Assembly: GCF_014640635.1 (NCBI RefSeq)
Contig: NZ_BMHI01000003.1
Location: 310,001 to 374,000, forward strand
Origin: Flexivirga endophytica
GTDB lineage: Bacteria > Actinomycetota > Actinomycetes > Actinomycetales > Dermatophilaceae
DNA length: 64,000 nucleotides
Direction: 5' to 3'
Under the pieces are notes generated by a model that saw only the letters and a program-made list of their open reading frames with translations, was not told where the DNA came from and made no database searches. This document shows positions 1 to 8,834 of this stretch, piece by piece. Each line of letters starts with the position of its first letter. Positions within the stretch are counted from its first letter, which is position 1. The translations under genes and the position numbers were made by a program.

Positions 1-242
1 GGGTGGCGCTGTATGGCGGCTCGGCCGTGCACCGCTACGTCAAGCGCGCGCTCACCGAGGTCGTCGAGGTGCCCGGTGTCACCAACGTCACGGCGTGCAC
101 CTTCGGTGGGGACCAACTGCAGACGCTCTACATCACCACCACGAAGGAGAATGTCCCGAAGGGCGAACAACCGCTCGCCGGAGCGGTTTTCGCCGTCGAG
201 CCCGGCGTCGGCGGACTGCCGGTGCTGCCCTTCGGCGCGTGA
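1..242 (+). CDS. SMP-30/gluconolactonase family protein, C-terminal fragment
   Basis: Only the last 79 or so residues are in the window; the reading frame is open from the left edge and stops with TGA at 240-242. The tail has the pattern of SMP-30/gluconolactonase/LRE-like beta-propellers: a strand followed by LYITTTKE, then QPLAGAVFAVEPGVGGLP, which matches the closing blade of that fold. Such enzymes hydrolyse sugar lactones in the cytoplasm. A lactonase would fit the sugar-catabolic genes nearby, but the N-terminus and metal ligands are off the window, so the substrate cannot be judged. Confidence 0.75.
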   Translation, partial: VALYGGSAVHRYVKRALTEVVEVPGVTNVTACTFGGDQLQTLYITTTKENVPKGEQPLAGAVFAVEPGVGGLPVLPFGA

Positions 243-289
243 CAGCGGGCCGATCCGATACCGATTTCACACCTGGGCACCCGCTCGGG

Positions 290-295
290 TAGAGT
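290..295 (+). promoter_or_regulatory. possible -10 element of the tRNA-Arg promoter
   Basis: TAGAGT lies 33 nt upstream of the tRNA-Arg 5' end and fits the actinobacterial TAnnnT -10 pattern. A weak -35 (TTTCAC) sits 19 nt further up. This is a weak prediction from position and base pattern only. Confidence 0.3.
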
Positions 296-327
296 GTCTC
301 AGCGTTGCGCAGGAGACTGCGCCGCAC

Positions 328-400
328 GCACCCGTAGCTCAACGGATAGAGCATCTGACTACGGATCAGAAGGTTTGGGGTTCGAATCCCTACGGGTGCA
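328..400 (+). tRNA. tRNA-Arg(ACG)
   Basis: A full cloverleaf can be drawn. The acceptor stem is GCACCCG (328-334) with CGGGTGC (393-399), and the discriminator is A400. The D-arm begins TAGCTCAACGGATAGA. The anticodon stem TCTGA/TCAGA encloses loop CTACGGA, giving anticodon ACG. The T-arm contains GGTTCGAATCC. The 3' CCA is not encoded. The ACG anticodon is normally read as ICG after deamination and decodes CGU/CGC/CGA, the major Arg codons in a high-GC genome. Confidence 0.97.
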
Positions 401-425
401 CGTACTGAGTTGAGACGGTGCAGGA

Positions 426-457
426 CCCCGGTCGACGGATGCGTCGGCCGGGGTTTT
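426..457 (+). terminator. Rho-independent terminator after tRNA-Arg
   Basis: CCCCGG (426-431) pairs with CCGGGG (448-453), and GACG (434-437) with CGTC (442-445), around a GATG tetraloop. TTTT follows at 454-457. The hairpin lies between the tRNA and the Nudix gene, so it should end the tRNA transcript. Confidence 0.88.
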
Positions 458-504
458 CTCTGCCCTAAACTGCCGACACAGCACCGCTTCAGGGGAAGGC
501 AGCC

Positions 505-900
505 ATGGCCAGGCAGATCGACGTCGTCGGGGCCGTGCTGACGCGCGACACCACCGTGCTGGCGGCGCAGCGCGGACCGTCGATGGCGCTCGCCGGCCAC
601 TGGGAGTTCCCGGGCGGCAAGATCGAACCCGGCGAGTCGCCGCAAGAAGCCCTGGTCCGAGAGCTCCGGGAAGAACTGCTGTGCGACATCGTCGTCGGCG
701 AACACGTCGAGACGACGTCGCACGAATACGACTTCGGCGTCGTCACGCTCACAACGTTCTTCGCGACGCTGGAGTCGGGCGAGCCGCGTGCGACCGAGCA
801 CTCCGAGCTCCGCTGGATTCCGGTCCAGGACCTGCAAGGCGTCGAGTGGGCGCCCGCCGATGTCCCCGCGGTCAAGCACGTCATACGAGCGCTGCAGTAG
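505..900 (+). CDS. mutT: MutT-like Nudix (d)NTP pyrophosphohydrolase
   Basis: This 131-residue protein has the size of single-domain MutT hydrolases that cleave (oxidised) nucleoside triphosphates to monophosphate and pyrophosphate. The Nudix box runs from G38 (GGKIEPGE, with E44) to R52-E-L-R-E-E57, which provides the metal-binding glutamates. The usual Gly after EE is replaced by Leu. WEFPGGK just before the box is typical of the 8-oxo-dGTP and 5-methyl-dCTP clade. The ATG is preceded by GGGGAAGG at a good distance. The stop codon is only 7 nt from the next gene, a helicase-nuclease-like protein, so the two are probably co-transcribed. The preferred nucleotide cannot be deduced; the symbol means family only. 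Confidence 0.88.
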   Translation: MARQIDVVGAVLTRDTTVLAAQRGPSMALAGHWEFPGGKIEPGESPQEALVRELREELLCDIVVGEHVETTSHEYDFGVVTLTTFFATLESGEPRATEHSELRWIPVQDLQGVEWAPADVPAVKHVIRALQ

Positions 901-907
901 GCGCACG

Positions 908-3808
908 ATGGATCCAGCCGTCGGACAGATCCGGCTCGACAACACGTTCGGTTTCCTCGACCGGACGGCCGGCACCGACCAGCTCTTCCACCCGCTGCTG
1001 GTGTCCAACCGCGACGACAACACCATGGCTCGCGCCATTCGTGCGGAGTTGCGGCGGTCCCGCAGCTTCACCTTCTCGGTCGCGTTCGTGACGCCCAACG
1101 CGGTCGCACTGCTGAAGCAGGCGCTGCTCGACTTCCCGGGACAGGGCACGATCATCACGTCGACCTACCAGGGCTTCAACTCACCGGCCGCGTTCCGTGA
1201 ACTGCTCAATCTGCCGGGCGTGCGCGTGCTGGTCCATCCGTCGGGGCAGGCAGGGTTCCACGCCAAGGGCTACGTCTTCGACCAGGACGCGAGCACCACT
1301 GCCATCGTTGGCAGCTCGAATCTCACGAGCCAGGCGCTGCTGAAGAACCACGAGTGGAACCTGCGCTTCTCCGCGCTGCCGGACGGCGACATCGTCGAGC
1401 AACTCGATCGCGCGGTCGCAGCGCAGGTTGCCGAGTCGACCCCGCTCACCCACCGGTGGATCGACGCGTATACAGAGACCTGGCACCCGCCGGCAACACG
1501 TCACTTCCTGGAGCCGGACCCCGAGCCACTCGCCTCGACAACGGGCGTCGTCCCGAACCGCATGCAGGCTGATGCGCTCGCCGAGATCGAGCAGTTGCGC
1601 CGCCGCGGGGAGCGACGCGGCATCGTGGTGTCGGCCACCGGCACCGGCAAGACGATCCTCGCGGCGCTCGATGTGCGCGCGGCGGCCCCGGAGCGGATGC
1701 TCTTCGTGGTGCACCGGGAGCAGATCCTTGACCGCGCCATACAGGACTTCCAGCGGGTGCTCGGCGCTCCGGCAGCGGACTTCGGCAAGCTGGCCGGTCC
1801 CTCTCGTGAACCTGATCGCAAGTACGTGTTCGCGACAGTGCAATCACTCACCCGGCCGGCCACGCTCGCGCAGATCGCGTCCGACGCGTTCGACTACGTG
1901 CTGGTCGATGAGGTCCACCGGGCCGGGGCCGATTCCTACCGGCGACTGATCGACCATTTGAGCCCGTCTTTCTTGTTGGGCGTGACCGCAACCCCCGAAC
2001 GCACCGACGGATTCAACGTTTTCGAGCTCTTCGACTTCAACCTGGCCTACGAGATCCGATTGCAGCAGGCGCTTGAGGACGACATGCTCGCGCCGTTCCA
2101 CTACTACGGGGTGACCGACTTCCAGCAGAATGGCCGCGCCGTCAACGACGCGTCCCAGCTCGGCTTCCTGGTCTCGACCGGGCGGGTGGACCACCTGGTC
2201 CAGACCCTCGAGACGTACGGCCACGTGGGTGTGCCGGTGCGTGGCCTGATGTTCTGCAGCCGCACCGACGAAGCTCACGAGTTGTCGCAGCGACTCAACG
2301 AACGCCTCGTACACGGCCGCCGCCTCCGCACCGAGGTGCTGACCGGCAAAGACCTGGTCGCCCGCCGTGAGGCTGTCGTGGCTGAGCTCGAGAACGGCGG
2401 GCTCGACTACATCCTCACCGTGGACGTCTTCAACGAGGGCATCGACATACCCACCGTCAATCAGGTGGTGCTGCTGCGCCAGACCGAGTCGAGCATCATC
2501 TTCACCCAACAGTTGGGCCGCGGGCTGCGCAAGGCCGCCGGCAAGGACTACCTGGTCGTCATCGACTTCGTCGGCAACTACTCGAACAACTACCTGATCC
2601 CGATCGCGCTCTTCGGTGACAACTCCCTGAACAAGGACTCGATCCGTCGCAGGATGATCGACGCGCAAGAGGCCGGAGCCATCTCCGGGCTGTCCAGTGT
2701 GAACTTCGACACGGTCTCTCGCGAGCGGGTTTTCGCCTCCCTTGCCGCGACGAAGCTCGACAGCGTCCAAAACCTCAAACGGACGATCGGCGAGCTGGCA
2801 CGGCGACTCGGACGAACACCGAGACTGCTGGACTTCGCGCGGTTCGACGCTGCGGATCCCGTCGTCGTCGCCGGCAAGCGGGACAACTACTGGAAACTGC
2901 TGTGGCTACTGAAACGCTCAGAGGACCCACCCGGCTCCGCGGCGGATGCACTGCTGAGCTTTCTGTCGATCGAGCTGCTCAACGGTAAACGACCGCACGA
3001 ATTACTGTTGCTGCGAACGCTTCTCAGCACTCACACCGGTGTCGACCGCACAACACTCCGGGCCTTCTTCGAACGTGAGGGTTGCTCTGCCGACGACGGG
3101 ACCATCGAATCGGTGCTGCGGGTGCTCTCACTCGCGTTCTTCACCGCGGCCGAGCGTCAGAAGTATGGCGAACCGCCGCTCTCGATCTCTGAGCGTCGCG
3201 TCGAGCTCAATCCGGCGATCCGCGAACTGCTGCGCCATAACGCCAGACTCACCGAGCACGTGGACGACGTCATCGAGACCGGTCTGTTCCTGGCTCGGCA
3301 CCGCTATCGCTGGACCGGCTCTCTCGAAGTCGGAAAGCGCTACTCGCGCAAGGACGTCTGCCGCCTGCTCAACTGGACCAAGAACGAGCAGAGCACGATG
3401 TACGGCTACAAGGTCGACCTGACCTCTCATTCGTGCCCGATCTTCATCACATATCACAAGCACGAGAAGGTGTCGGCGAGCACGGCATACGGTGACGCGT
3501 TCATCAACGAGTCGGCGCTGCACTGGTTCACCCGCAGTCGGCGGACTCTGCGCAGCGCTGAGGTGCGGGCCATCGTCGACAATGAGTTGCCGCTGCATCT
3601 CTTCGCGAAGAAGGACGACGCCGAGGGCACCGACTTCTACTACCTGGGTCGCGCGCGATCGTCGAACGCCGAGCAGCAGACGATGCCCGGCGGCGAAGGT
3701 AAGGTGCTGGACGTAGTCACCATGACCCTCGGTATGCAGTCACCAATCGAACGAAGCCTGTACGAGTACCTGATCTCCGAGGGCGTCGACCCCTCGCAGG
3801 CCGACTGA
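908..3808 (+). CDS. PLD-like / SF2 helicase / DUF3427 protein
   Basis: About 966 residues from ATG 908, chosen over the longer frame from 788 because that would overlap the Nudix gene and 908 lies just after its stop. Residues 50-190 form a phospholipase-D-like domain with H118-A-K120 and a downstream GSSNLTS, one HKD-type half-site. An SF2 helicase follows: Walker A SATGTGKT (K248), DEVH box (D334), motif III-like GVTATPER, and motif VI QLGRGLRK. The C-terminal third matches the DUF3427 type, with the conserved YHKHEK stretch. Proteins of this architecture are DNA/RNA-acting ATPases seen in genome-maintenance and defence contexts; the exact role is unknown. Together with the Nudix gene it forms a two-gene cassette beside tRNA-Arg. 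Confidence 0.88.
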   Translation: MDPAVGQIRLDNTFGFLDRTAGTDQLFHPLLVSNRDDNTMARAIRAELRRSRSFTFSVAFVTPNAVALLKQALLDFPGQGTIITSTYQGFNSPAAFRELLNLPGVRVLVHPSGQAGFHAKGYVFDQDASTTAIVGSSNLTSQALLKNHEWNLRFSALPDGDIVEQLDRAVAAQVAESTPLTHRWIDAYTETWHPPATRHFLEPDPEPLASTTGVVPNRMQADALAEIEQLRRRGERRGIVVSATGTGKTILAALDVRAAAPERMLFVVHREQILDRAIQDFQRVLGAPAADFGKLAGPSREPDRKYVFATVQSLTRPATLAQIASDAFDYVLVDEVHRAGADSYRRLIDHLSPSFLLGVTATPERTDGFNVFELFDFNLAYEIRLQQALEDDMLAPFHYYGVTDFQQNGRAVNDASQLGFLVSTGRVDHLVQTLETYGHVGVPVRGLMFCSRTDEAHELSQRLNERLVHGRRLRTEVLTGKDLVARREAVVAELENGGLDYILTVDVFNEGIDIPTVNQVVLLRQTESSIIFTQQLGRGLRKAAGKDYLVVIDFVGNYSNNYLIPIALFGDNSLNKDSIRRRMIDAQEAGAISGLSSVNFDTVSRERVFASLAATKLDSVQNLKRTIGELARRLGRTPRLLDFARFDAADPVVVAGKRDNYWKLLWLLKRSEDPPGSAADALLSFLSIELLNGKRPHELLLLRTLLSTHTGVDRTTLRAFFEREGCSADDGTIESVLRVLSLAFFTAAERQKYGEPPLSISERRVELNPAIRELLRHNARLTEHVDDVIETGLFLARHRYRWTGSLEVGKRYSRKDVCRLLNWTKNEQSTMYGYKVDLTSHSCPIFITYHKHEKVSASTAYGDAFINESALHWFTRSRRTLRSAEVRAIVDNELPLHLFAKKDDAEGTDFYYLGRARSSNAEQQTMPGGEGKVLDVVTMTLGMQSPIERSLYEYLISEGVDPSQAD

Positions 3809-3886
3809 TTCCGTTCCTTCCCAGGCGATCCGACCAGTGAGCTGGTGCGAAACACGGCTGTAATGCGGCGGCGATATCGTCGCGGG

Positions 3887-4399
3887 ATGACCACCTGGAC
3901 CGGCGTGGTGAGAGCCGGCGACGAGAGTGACCTCGAAGAACTCACCCGGATCTACAACCACTATGTCGTGCACACGCCGATCACGTTCGACATCGAGCCC
4001 TTCACGACCGCGCAGCGACGCCCGTGGCTGGATGCACACCCGGTGCAGGGCCCGCACCGGCTGCTGGTGGCCGAGAAGGACGGCCGGTTGCTCGGTTACG
4101 CCACGAGTAGTCCGTTCCGCCCGAAGCCGGCCTACGCGACGTCCGTGGAGACAACGGTCTATCTGGCACCCGAGGAAACCGGTCGTGGCGTCGGCAGCAT
4201 CCTTTACGCCGCGCTGCTCAAGACATTGCGCGCAGCAGGCGTGCACCAGGCGGTTGCGGGGGTCGCGCTGCCGAACGAGGCGTCGCAACGACTGCATCTT
4301 CGCTGCGGTTTCCAGCCGGTCGGGGTGTTCGAGGAGATCGGCCACAAGTTCGGCCGGTTCTGGGACGTCGCCTGGTTCCAGCAGCGGCTCGCGGACTGA
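3887..4399 (+). CDS. GNAT acetyltransferase, phosphinothricin/methionine-sulfoximine type
   Basis: A 170-residue single GNAT domain. The N-terminus (RAGDESDLEELTRIYNHYV) and a PITFD-like segment are typical of the Pat/YncA branch, which N-acetylates phosphinothricin, methionine sulfoximine or related amino acids with acetyl-CoA. The acetyl-CoA loop reads EETGRGVGSILY, the RGVG part being the pyrophosphate-binding turn. ATG 3887 is preferred to GTG 3845 because homologues begin close to this point. It is a monocistronic gene between two unrelated ones. The natural substrate cannot be told from sequence. Confidence 0.85.
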   Translation: MTTWTGVVRAGDESDLEELTRIYNHYVVHTPITFDIEPFTTAQRRPWLDAHPVQGPHRLLVAEKDGRLLGYATSSPFRPKPAYATSVETTVYLAPEETGRGVGSILYAALLKTLRAAGVHQAVAGVALPNEASQRLHLRCGFQPVGVFEEIGHKFGRFWDVAWFQQRLAD

Positions 4400-4539
4400 C
4401 GAGTCTCGGTCGGCTGTCAGCGTTCTCCCGACTTTCCCACGGGTTGCTCACATTCGGCTCATCCGGAGCTGGCTGGGGGCATACGCTGTGCCCGCCCCGG
4501 GCGAACTCGGCGCACACTTCACACCCAGGGGGAGCCACC

Positions 4540-5388
4540 GTGAGGGCACCGAGGATCAGGCACGGACATCGTTGGACCGTGCAGGCGCTGGCGCTCTTGA
4601 TCGGGCTCTTCCTGCTCGGTGCAACCGCGCAGAGTGCGACGGCCGCGACCGGCGCCCCGACGCCGGCCCCGGCCGCAAGCACGACCGCGCAGGCCGTCAC
4701 GGCGGTCGCGCCGACCGGCAAGACCATCGGGTGCGGTGGCATCGACAATCTGTTCACCATCCCGCGAGTGACCGGCGTGCAATACCTGGTCAACGGCGAT
4801 GTGCTGCCCCCGAACGACTACCTGGTGTCCGACTACAGCACGGATGGCTCCGTGCTCGTAACCGCCCGCGCGGCAACCGGATTCACGTTGGCGGGCAAGA
4901 CCTCCTGGTCTCTGACAATCGCTGCACCCGAGTGCACACCGCCGACCGTGACACCCAAGTGCGGCGGCTTCACGGTGACCAACCGGGCGTCATACGCGAT
5001 CGGCTTCTCATGGGGCGCTCACGGCTCCCCGGTGAGCGACGGCTATTACCCGACGATCGCGCCGGGTGCCACGAAGACGGTCACGACCAAACGCTCCGCA
5101 CTCGATTACTCCTACGCACCCGCCGACGACGGCATGGAGTTCAGCATCAGCCAGCTCACGGTGCCGCAGAACTGCGCCGCACCGACACCGACCACAACTG
5201 CTCCGGTGGTCCCGCCGACGTCCACCGCAACGGCGCCCGCCGGCACGAACACGACCGGCCCGGCCATCATCACCGACGGTCCGGCCGACGGCGGACATCT
5301 GAACGGGCTGCTGCTCTCCGGTGGCCTCGCGTGCGCACTGGGTGCCGCGCTCACCGGTGTCGGCCTGCGGCGGCGACTGACCCGCTGA
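4540..5388 (+). CDS. secreted cell-surface protein with C-terminal membrane anchor
   Basis: Starts at GTG 4540 with AGGGGGAG 6-13 nt upstream; this start places a signal peptide at the N-terminus (basic RAPRIRHGHR, hydrophobic ALALLIGLFLLGATA, then AQSATA). The mature part has four cysteines in two pairs (GCGG, PECTPP, KCGGF, NCAAP), which suggests disulfides, and a Thr/Pro/Ala-rich stalk after about residue 210. It ends with a hydrophobic segment and RRRLTR, like a wall-sorted or membrane-anchored protein, but no LPXTG-type sortase motif is present. About 282 residues. The family is not recognised and no enzymatic motif is visible. It converges on rhaB with a 1-nt gap and no obvious terminator between them. 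Confidence 0.7.
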   Translation: MRAPRIRHGHRWTVQALALLIGLFLLGATAQSATAATGAPTPAPAASTTAQAVTAVAPTGKTIGCGGIDNLFTIPRVTGVQYLVNGDVLPPNDYLVSDYSTDGSVLVTARAATGFTLAGKTSWSLTIAAPECTPPTVTPKCGGFTVTNRASYAIGFSWGAHGSPVSDGYYPTIAPGATKTVTTKRSALDYSYAPADDGMEFSISQLTVPQNCAAPTPTTTAPVVPPTSTATAPAGTNTTGPAIITDGPADGGHLNGLLLSGGLACALGAALTGVGLRRRLTR

Positions 5389-5389
5389 C

Positions 5390-6802
5390 CTAGCGACGGT
5401 CGCGCGGGTCGTACCGACGCAACAGACCGGTGTCCACGTGCTGCCGCAACTCCGCCAGCCCACCTCGTATGGCGCCATCGGCGCGTGCTTGCACCAGCAC
5501 GTTGCCCAGCGCCGTCGCTTCCACCGGTCCGGCGATCACAGGTAGCTCGCACCGGTCCGCGGTCAACTGACACAGGAGCGAGTTCTGCGCGCCGCCGCCG
5601 ACGAGGTGAACCACATCGATCCGCTTGCCGGACAACGTCGCTGCCTGCCGGACGGTCCGGTGATAGGACTCCGCGAGACTGTCCAGGAGGCACCGCACGA
5701 GCTGGACCGGCTGCTCCGGCACAGGCTGCCCGGCGCGTTGGCACTCCTCGCGGATCAGGTGCGGCATGTCCCCCGGACGCAGGAACGCCTCGGAGTCCAC
5801 GTCGACCACCGGTCCGGCCGGCAACTGCGCAGCACCTTCGAGCAGTGTCGGCAGGTCCTGCGGGTGACCGTCCTCCTGCCACTGCCGCAAGCACTCCTGC
5901 AGCAGCCACAACCCCATCACATTGCGCAGGAAGCGGACCGTGCCGTCGACACCGAGTTCGTTGGAAAAATTGGCTTTTCGCGCTTCTTCGGTCCGGACCG
6001 GTTCGGGCAGCTCGACGCCGACCAGCGACCAAGTGCCGCAGGAGATGAACGCGAAGTCGGGTGTCTGCGCCGGCACTCCGACCACTGCCGATGCGGTGTC
6101 GTGCGATCCCACCCGAACCACCGGGACTCCTTCCTGACCGGTCCCCTCCGCGGTCACCGGGCCGGCGGCACTGCCCGGCTGCACGATCGGTGGGAACAGG
6201 TCAGTGGGTAGCCCGAGGGTCGTGAAAACCGCTGTGGCCCAGTCATTTCGTCGTTGGTCGAGCAGTCCGGTCGTCGACGCGTTGGTCAACTCCGAGCCCA
6301 AGGATCCGGTGAGCCGGTGCACGATGAGGTCGGGGATGAGCAACGCGTGCCGGGCCGACGCCAGCGCGGACGAGTGCCTGGCGGCATACAGCTGGTAGAT
6401 GGTGTTGATCGGCATCCGCTGTATGCCGGTCACCCCGAAAAGCCGCTCCCGTGCCACGAGTGAGTCGACCTCCTCGGGCACTCCGACCGTCCGGTCGTCC
6501 CGATAATGCACCGGGTTGCCGAGCAGCTGGCCGTGTCCGTCCAGCAAGGCGTAGTCCACGGCCCACGAGTCGACTCCGATAGAGGCCAATTCACCGTCAT
6601 ACGAACGCAACCCGTCCTGGACAGCACTCCACAGCGCGACAATGTCCCACTGCAGCACGCCGTCGACGCGGATCGGAGTGTTGTCGAAGCGGCACACCTC
6701 GCGCAGCCGGGCCGGCGCACCACCATCGAACTCGCCGACGATGATCCGCCCGGAGGAAGCACCGAGGTCGACAGCGGCATACGAGCGCCGGGCAGCACCC
6801 AT
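5390..6802 (-). CDS. rhaB: L-rhamnulokinase
   Basis: FGGY-type carbohydrate kinase that phosphorylates L-rhamnulose at O1 with ATP. About 470 residues, the usual length. The N-terminal phosphate loop reads AAVDLGASSGR, typical of RhaB. GVDSWAVDY, SHDTASAV, FISCGTWSLVG and the C-terminal HLVGGGAQNSLLCQ are the conserved FGGY actin-fold motifs. ATG 6802 lies one base after the stop of the aldolase-dehydrogenase gene, which argues for this start over an upstream one inside that gene, and for translational coupling. It is the last gene of the rhamnose operon. Its product, L-rhamnulose 1-phosphate, is the substrate of the gene just upstream. Confidence 0.95.
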   Translation of the reverse strand: MGAARRSYAAVDLGASSGRIIVGEFDGGAPARLREVCRFDNTPIRVDGVLQWDIVALWSAVQDGLRSYDGELASIGVDSWAVDYALLDGHGQLLGNPVHYRDDRTVGVPEEVDSLVARERLFGVTGIQRMPINTIYQLYAARHSSALASARHALLIPDLIVHRLTGSLGSELTNASTTGLLDQRRNDWATAVFTTLGLPTDLFPPIVQPGSAAGPVTAEGTGQEGVPVVRVGSHDTASAVVGVPAQTPDFAFISCGTWSLVGVELPEPVRTEEARKANFSNELGVDGTVRFLRNVMGLWLLQECLRQWQEDGHPQDLPTLLEGAAQLPAGPVVDVDSEAFLRPGDMPHLIREECQRAGQPVPEQPVQLVRCLLDSLAESYHRTVRQAATLSGKRIDVVHLVGGGAQNSLLCQLTADRCELPVIAGPVEATALGNVLVQARADGAIRGGLAELRQHVDTGLLRRYDPRDRR

Positions 6803-6803
6803 G

Positions 6804-8834
6804 TCAGCGCAGGAACGCAGCGGCCACACCGGAGTCGACCGGTATGTGTGCTCCGGTGGTGCGCGACAGGTCGCCGCCGGTGAGTGCGAAGACTGCGTCG
6901 GCGATGTGCTCCGGCAGGACTTCCTTCTTCAGCAGCGTCCGACCCGCGTAGAACGCGCCCAGCTCATCCTCCTTGACGCCATAGACCGCGGCACGGTTGG
7001 CGCCCCAGCCGCCGGCGAAGATGCCCGAACCACGCACGACCCCATCGGGATTGACGCCGTTGACCCGCACCCCGATGTCACCGAGTTCGGCGGCGAGCAG
7101 CCGCACCTGATGCGACTGGTCGGCCTTGGCAGCGCCATACGCGATGTTGTTCGGGCCTGCGACGACGCCGTTCTTGCTGGAGATGTAGACCAGATCGCCG
7201 CCCATCCCCTGCTCGGCCATCACGCGAGCCGCCGCGCGTGCCACCAGGAACGAGCCCCTGGCCATGACTCCGTGCTGGAGGTCCCAGTCGTCAATTGTGG
7301 TCTCCACCAACGATTTCGAGACTGACAGCCCGGCGTTGTTGACGACCAGGTCGACACCGCCGAAGGCGAGCACCGCCGACTCGAAGGCCGCCGTGATCTG
7401 GTCCTCCTGCGTGACGTCGACCGTCACCGGAATGGCGACGTCAGCGGTTCCGATGTCGGACGCCACGTCGATGGCCGCCTGTGCGTCGCGGTCGGCGACG
7501 ACGACGCAGGCGCCCTCGGCGGCCAGCCGGTGAGCGATCGCTCTGCCGATCCCCGAGCCAGCGCCGGTCACCAGCGCGACCCGGGTGGCCAACGGCTTCG
7601 AAGCGGGCATCCGCGCCAGCTTCGCCTCCTCCAGCGCCCAGTATTCGATCCTGAATTTCTCCGCCTCGTCGATCGGCCGGTAGGTCGAGATCGCTTCGGC
7701 ACCGCGCATCACATTGATCGCGTTGACGTAGAACTCTCCAGCGACGCGCGCCGTCTGCTTGTTCCTGCCGAAGCTGAACATCCCGACACCGGGCACGAGC
7801 ACGATCGCCGGGTCCGCGCCACGCATCGGCGGCGAGTCGGCCGTGGCGTGCGCGTCGTAGTAGGCCGCGTAGTCCTGTCGATACTGCGCGTGCAGCTCGC
7901 GCAGTCGGCCGATCGTGTCATCGGGTGAAGCGCTCGGTGGCAGGTCGAGCACCATCGGACGCACCTTGGTCCGCAGGAAGTGGTCGGGGCAGGAGGTGCC
8001 CAGCGCCGCGAGACGCGGATGCTGCGACGAGGCCAGGAAGTCCAGCACGACCTCGCTGTCGGTGAAATGACCGACCTGCGGCTGATCGGTGGAGGCGAGA
8101 CCACGGATGATCGGCGCCAAGGCCGCGGCGCGGGTATGACGCTGTGCCTCCGGCAGCGGTTCGTTCGCGGCGAGGCGCTCCCCCAGAGGCAGGTCCTTGC
8201 CGTGTGTCGCGATGAAGCTCTCGGCGGTGCGGATGATCTCGAGCGAATTACGCTCGCATTCCTCGCTGTTCGCACCCCACGCAGTGATGCCGTGGCCACC
8301 CAGCACGCAGCCGATCGCCTGTGGGTTCTCTCGTGCGACCTGGGCGATGTCCAGCCCCAGCTGGAAACCGGGCCGTCGCCACGGGACCCACACGACCCGA
8401 TCGCCGAAGCATTCCCTGGTCAACGCCTCCCCATCGACAGCGGTCGCGAGCGCTATGCCGGAGTCCGGGTGCAAGTGGTCCACGTGTGCCGCCTGCACCA
8501 GGCCGTGCATCGCCGTGTCGATCGACGGTGCGGCTCCGCCCTTCCCGTGCAGGCAGTAGTCGAACGCCGCCACCATCTCGTCCTCGCGGTCCACTCCGGG
8601 ATAGACGTTGGCCAGTGCTCGCAGCCGATCCAGCCGCAGTGCGGCGAGTCCCGACCCCTGCAGCGTGCCGAGGTCACCGCCGGATCCCTTGACCCAGATC
8701 ACGTCCACCTCACCCGCGGTCACCGGGTCCACCGCACGTCCCTTGGCGGAGGTGTTCCCGCCGGCGAAGTTGGTGTTGCGCGGGTCGGAGCCGAGTCGGT
8801 TGGACCGAGCGATCAGGTCTTCAACGGTGCCCAT
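6804..8834 (-). CDS. bifunctional L-rhamnulose-1-phosphate aldolase / L-lactaldehyde dehydrogenase (RhaEW-type)
   Basis: About 676 residues in two domains. Residues 1-400 form a class II aldolase-like domain (early motif RNTNFAGGNTS, then GHGITAW with a metal-ligand histidine). Residues 415-676 form a short-chain dehydrogenase: [14 protein letters not shown] for NAD, NNAG, SSKNG and the catalytic YGAAK. In the known family, the first domain cleaves rhamnulose-1-P into DHAP and L-lactaldehyde and the second oxidises the lactaldehyde to L-lactate. ATG 8834 overlaps the rhamnose isomerase stop (TGATG). A GTG 12 nt upstream is possible but would overlap the isomerase more. rhaB follows immediately. 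Confidence 0.93.
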   Translation of the reverse strand: MGTVEDLIARSNRLGSDPRNTNFAGGNTSAKGRAVDPVTAGEVDVIWVKGSGGDLGTLQGSGLAALRLDRLRALANVYPGVDREDEMVAAFDYCLHGKGGAAPSIDTAMHGLVQAAHVDHLHPDSGIALATAVDGEALTRECFGDRVVWVPWRRPGFQLGLDIAQVARENPQAIGCVLGGHGITAWGANSEECERNSLEIIRTAESFIATHGKDLPLGERLAANEPLPEAQRHTRAAALAPIIRGLASTDQPQVGHFTDSEVVLDFLASSQHPRLAALGTSCPDHFLRTKVRPMVLDLPPSASPDDTIGRLRELHAQYRQDYAAYYDAHATADSPPMRGADPAIVLVPGVGMFSFGRNKQTARVAGEFYVNAINVMRGAEAISTYRPIDEAEKFRIEYWALEEAKLARMPASKPLATRVALVTGAGSGIGRAIAHRLAAEGACVVVADRDAQAAIDVASDIGTADVAIPVTVDVTQEDQITAAFESAVLAFGGVDLVVNNAGLSVSKSLVETTIDDWDLQHGVMARGSFLVARAAARVMAEQGMGGDLVYISSKNGVVAGPNNIAYGAAKADQSHQVRLLAAELGDIGVRVNGVNPDGVVRGSGIFAGGWGANRAAVYGVKEDELGAFYAGRTLLKKEVLPEHIADAVFALTGGDLSRTTGAHIPVDSGVAAAFLR

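Noticed and set aside
328-400. tRNA-Arg as an attachment site for an integrated island
   Set aside because: No repeat of the tRNA 3' end was found downstream and no integrase gene is in the window.
3927-5393. A 488-codon open frame on the plus strand crossing the acetyltransferase and the secreted protein
   Set aside because: Arg/Ser-rich composition with no domain and out of frame with both recognised genes. A shadow frame.
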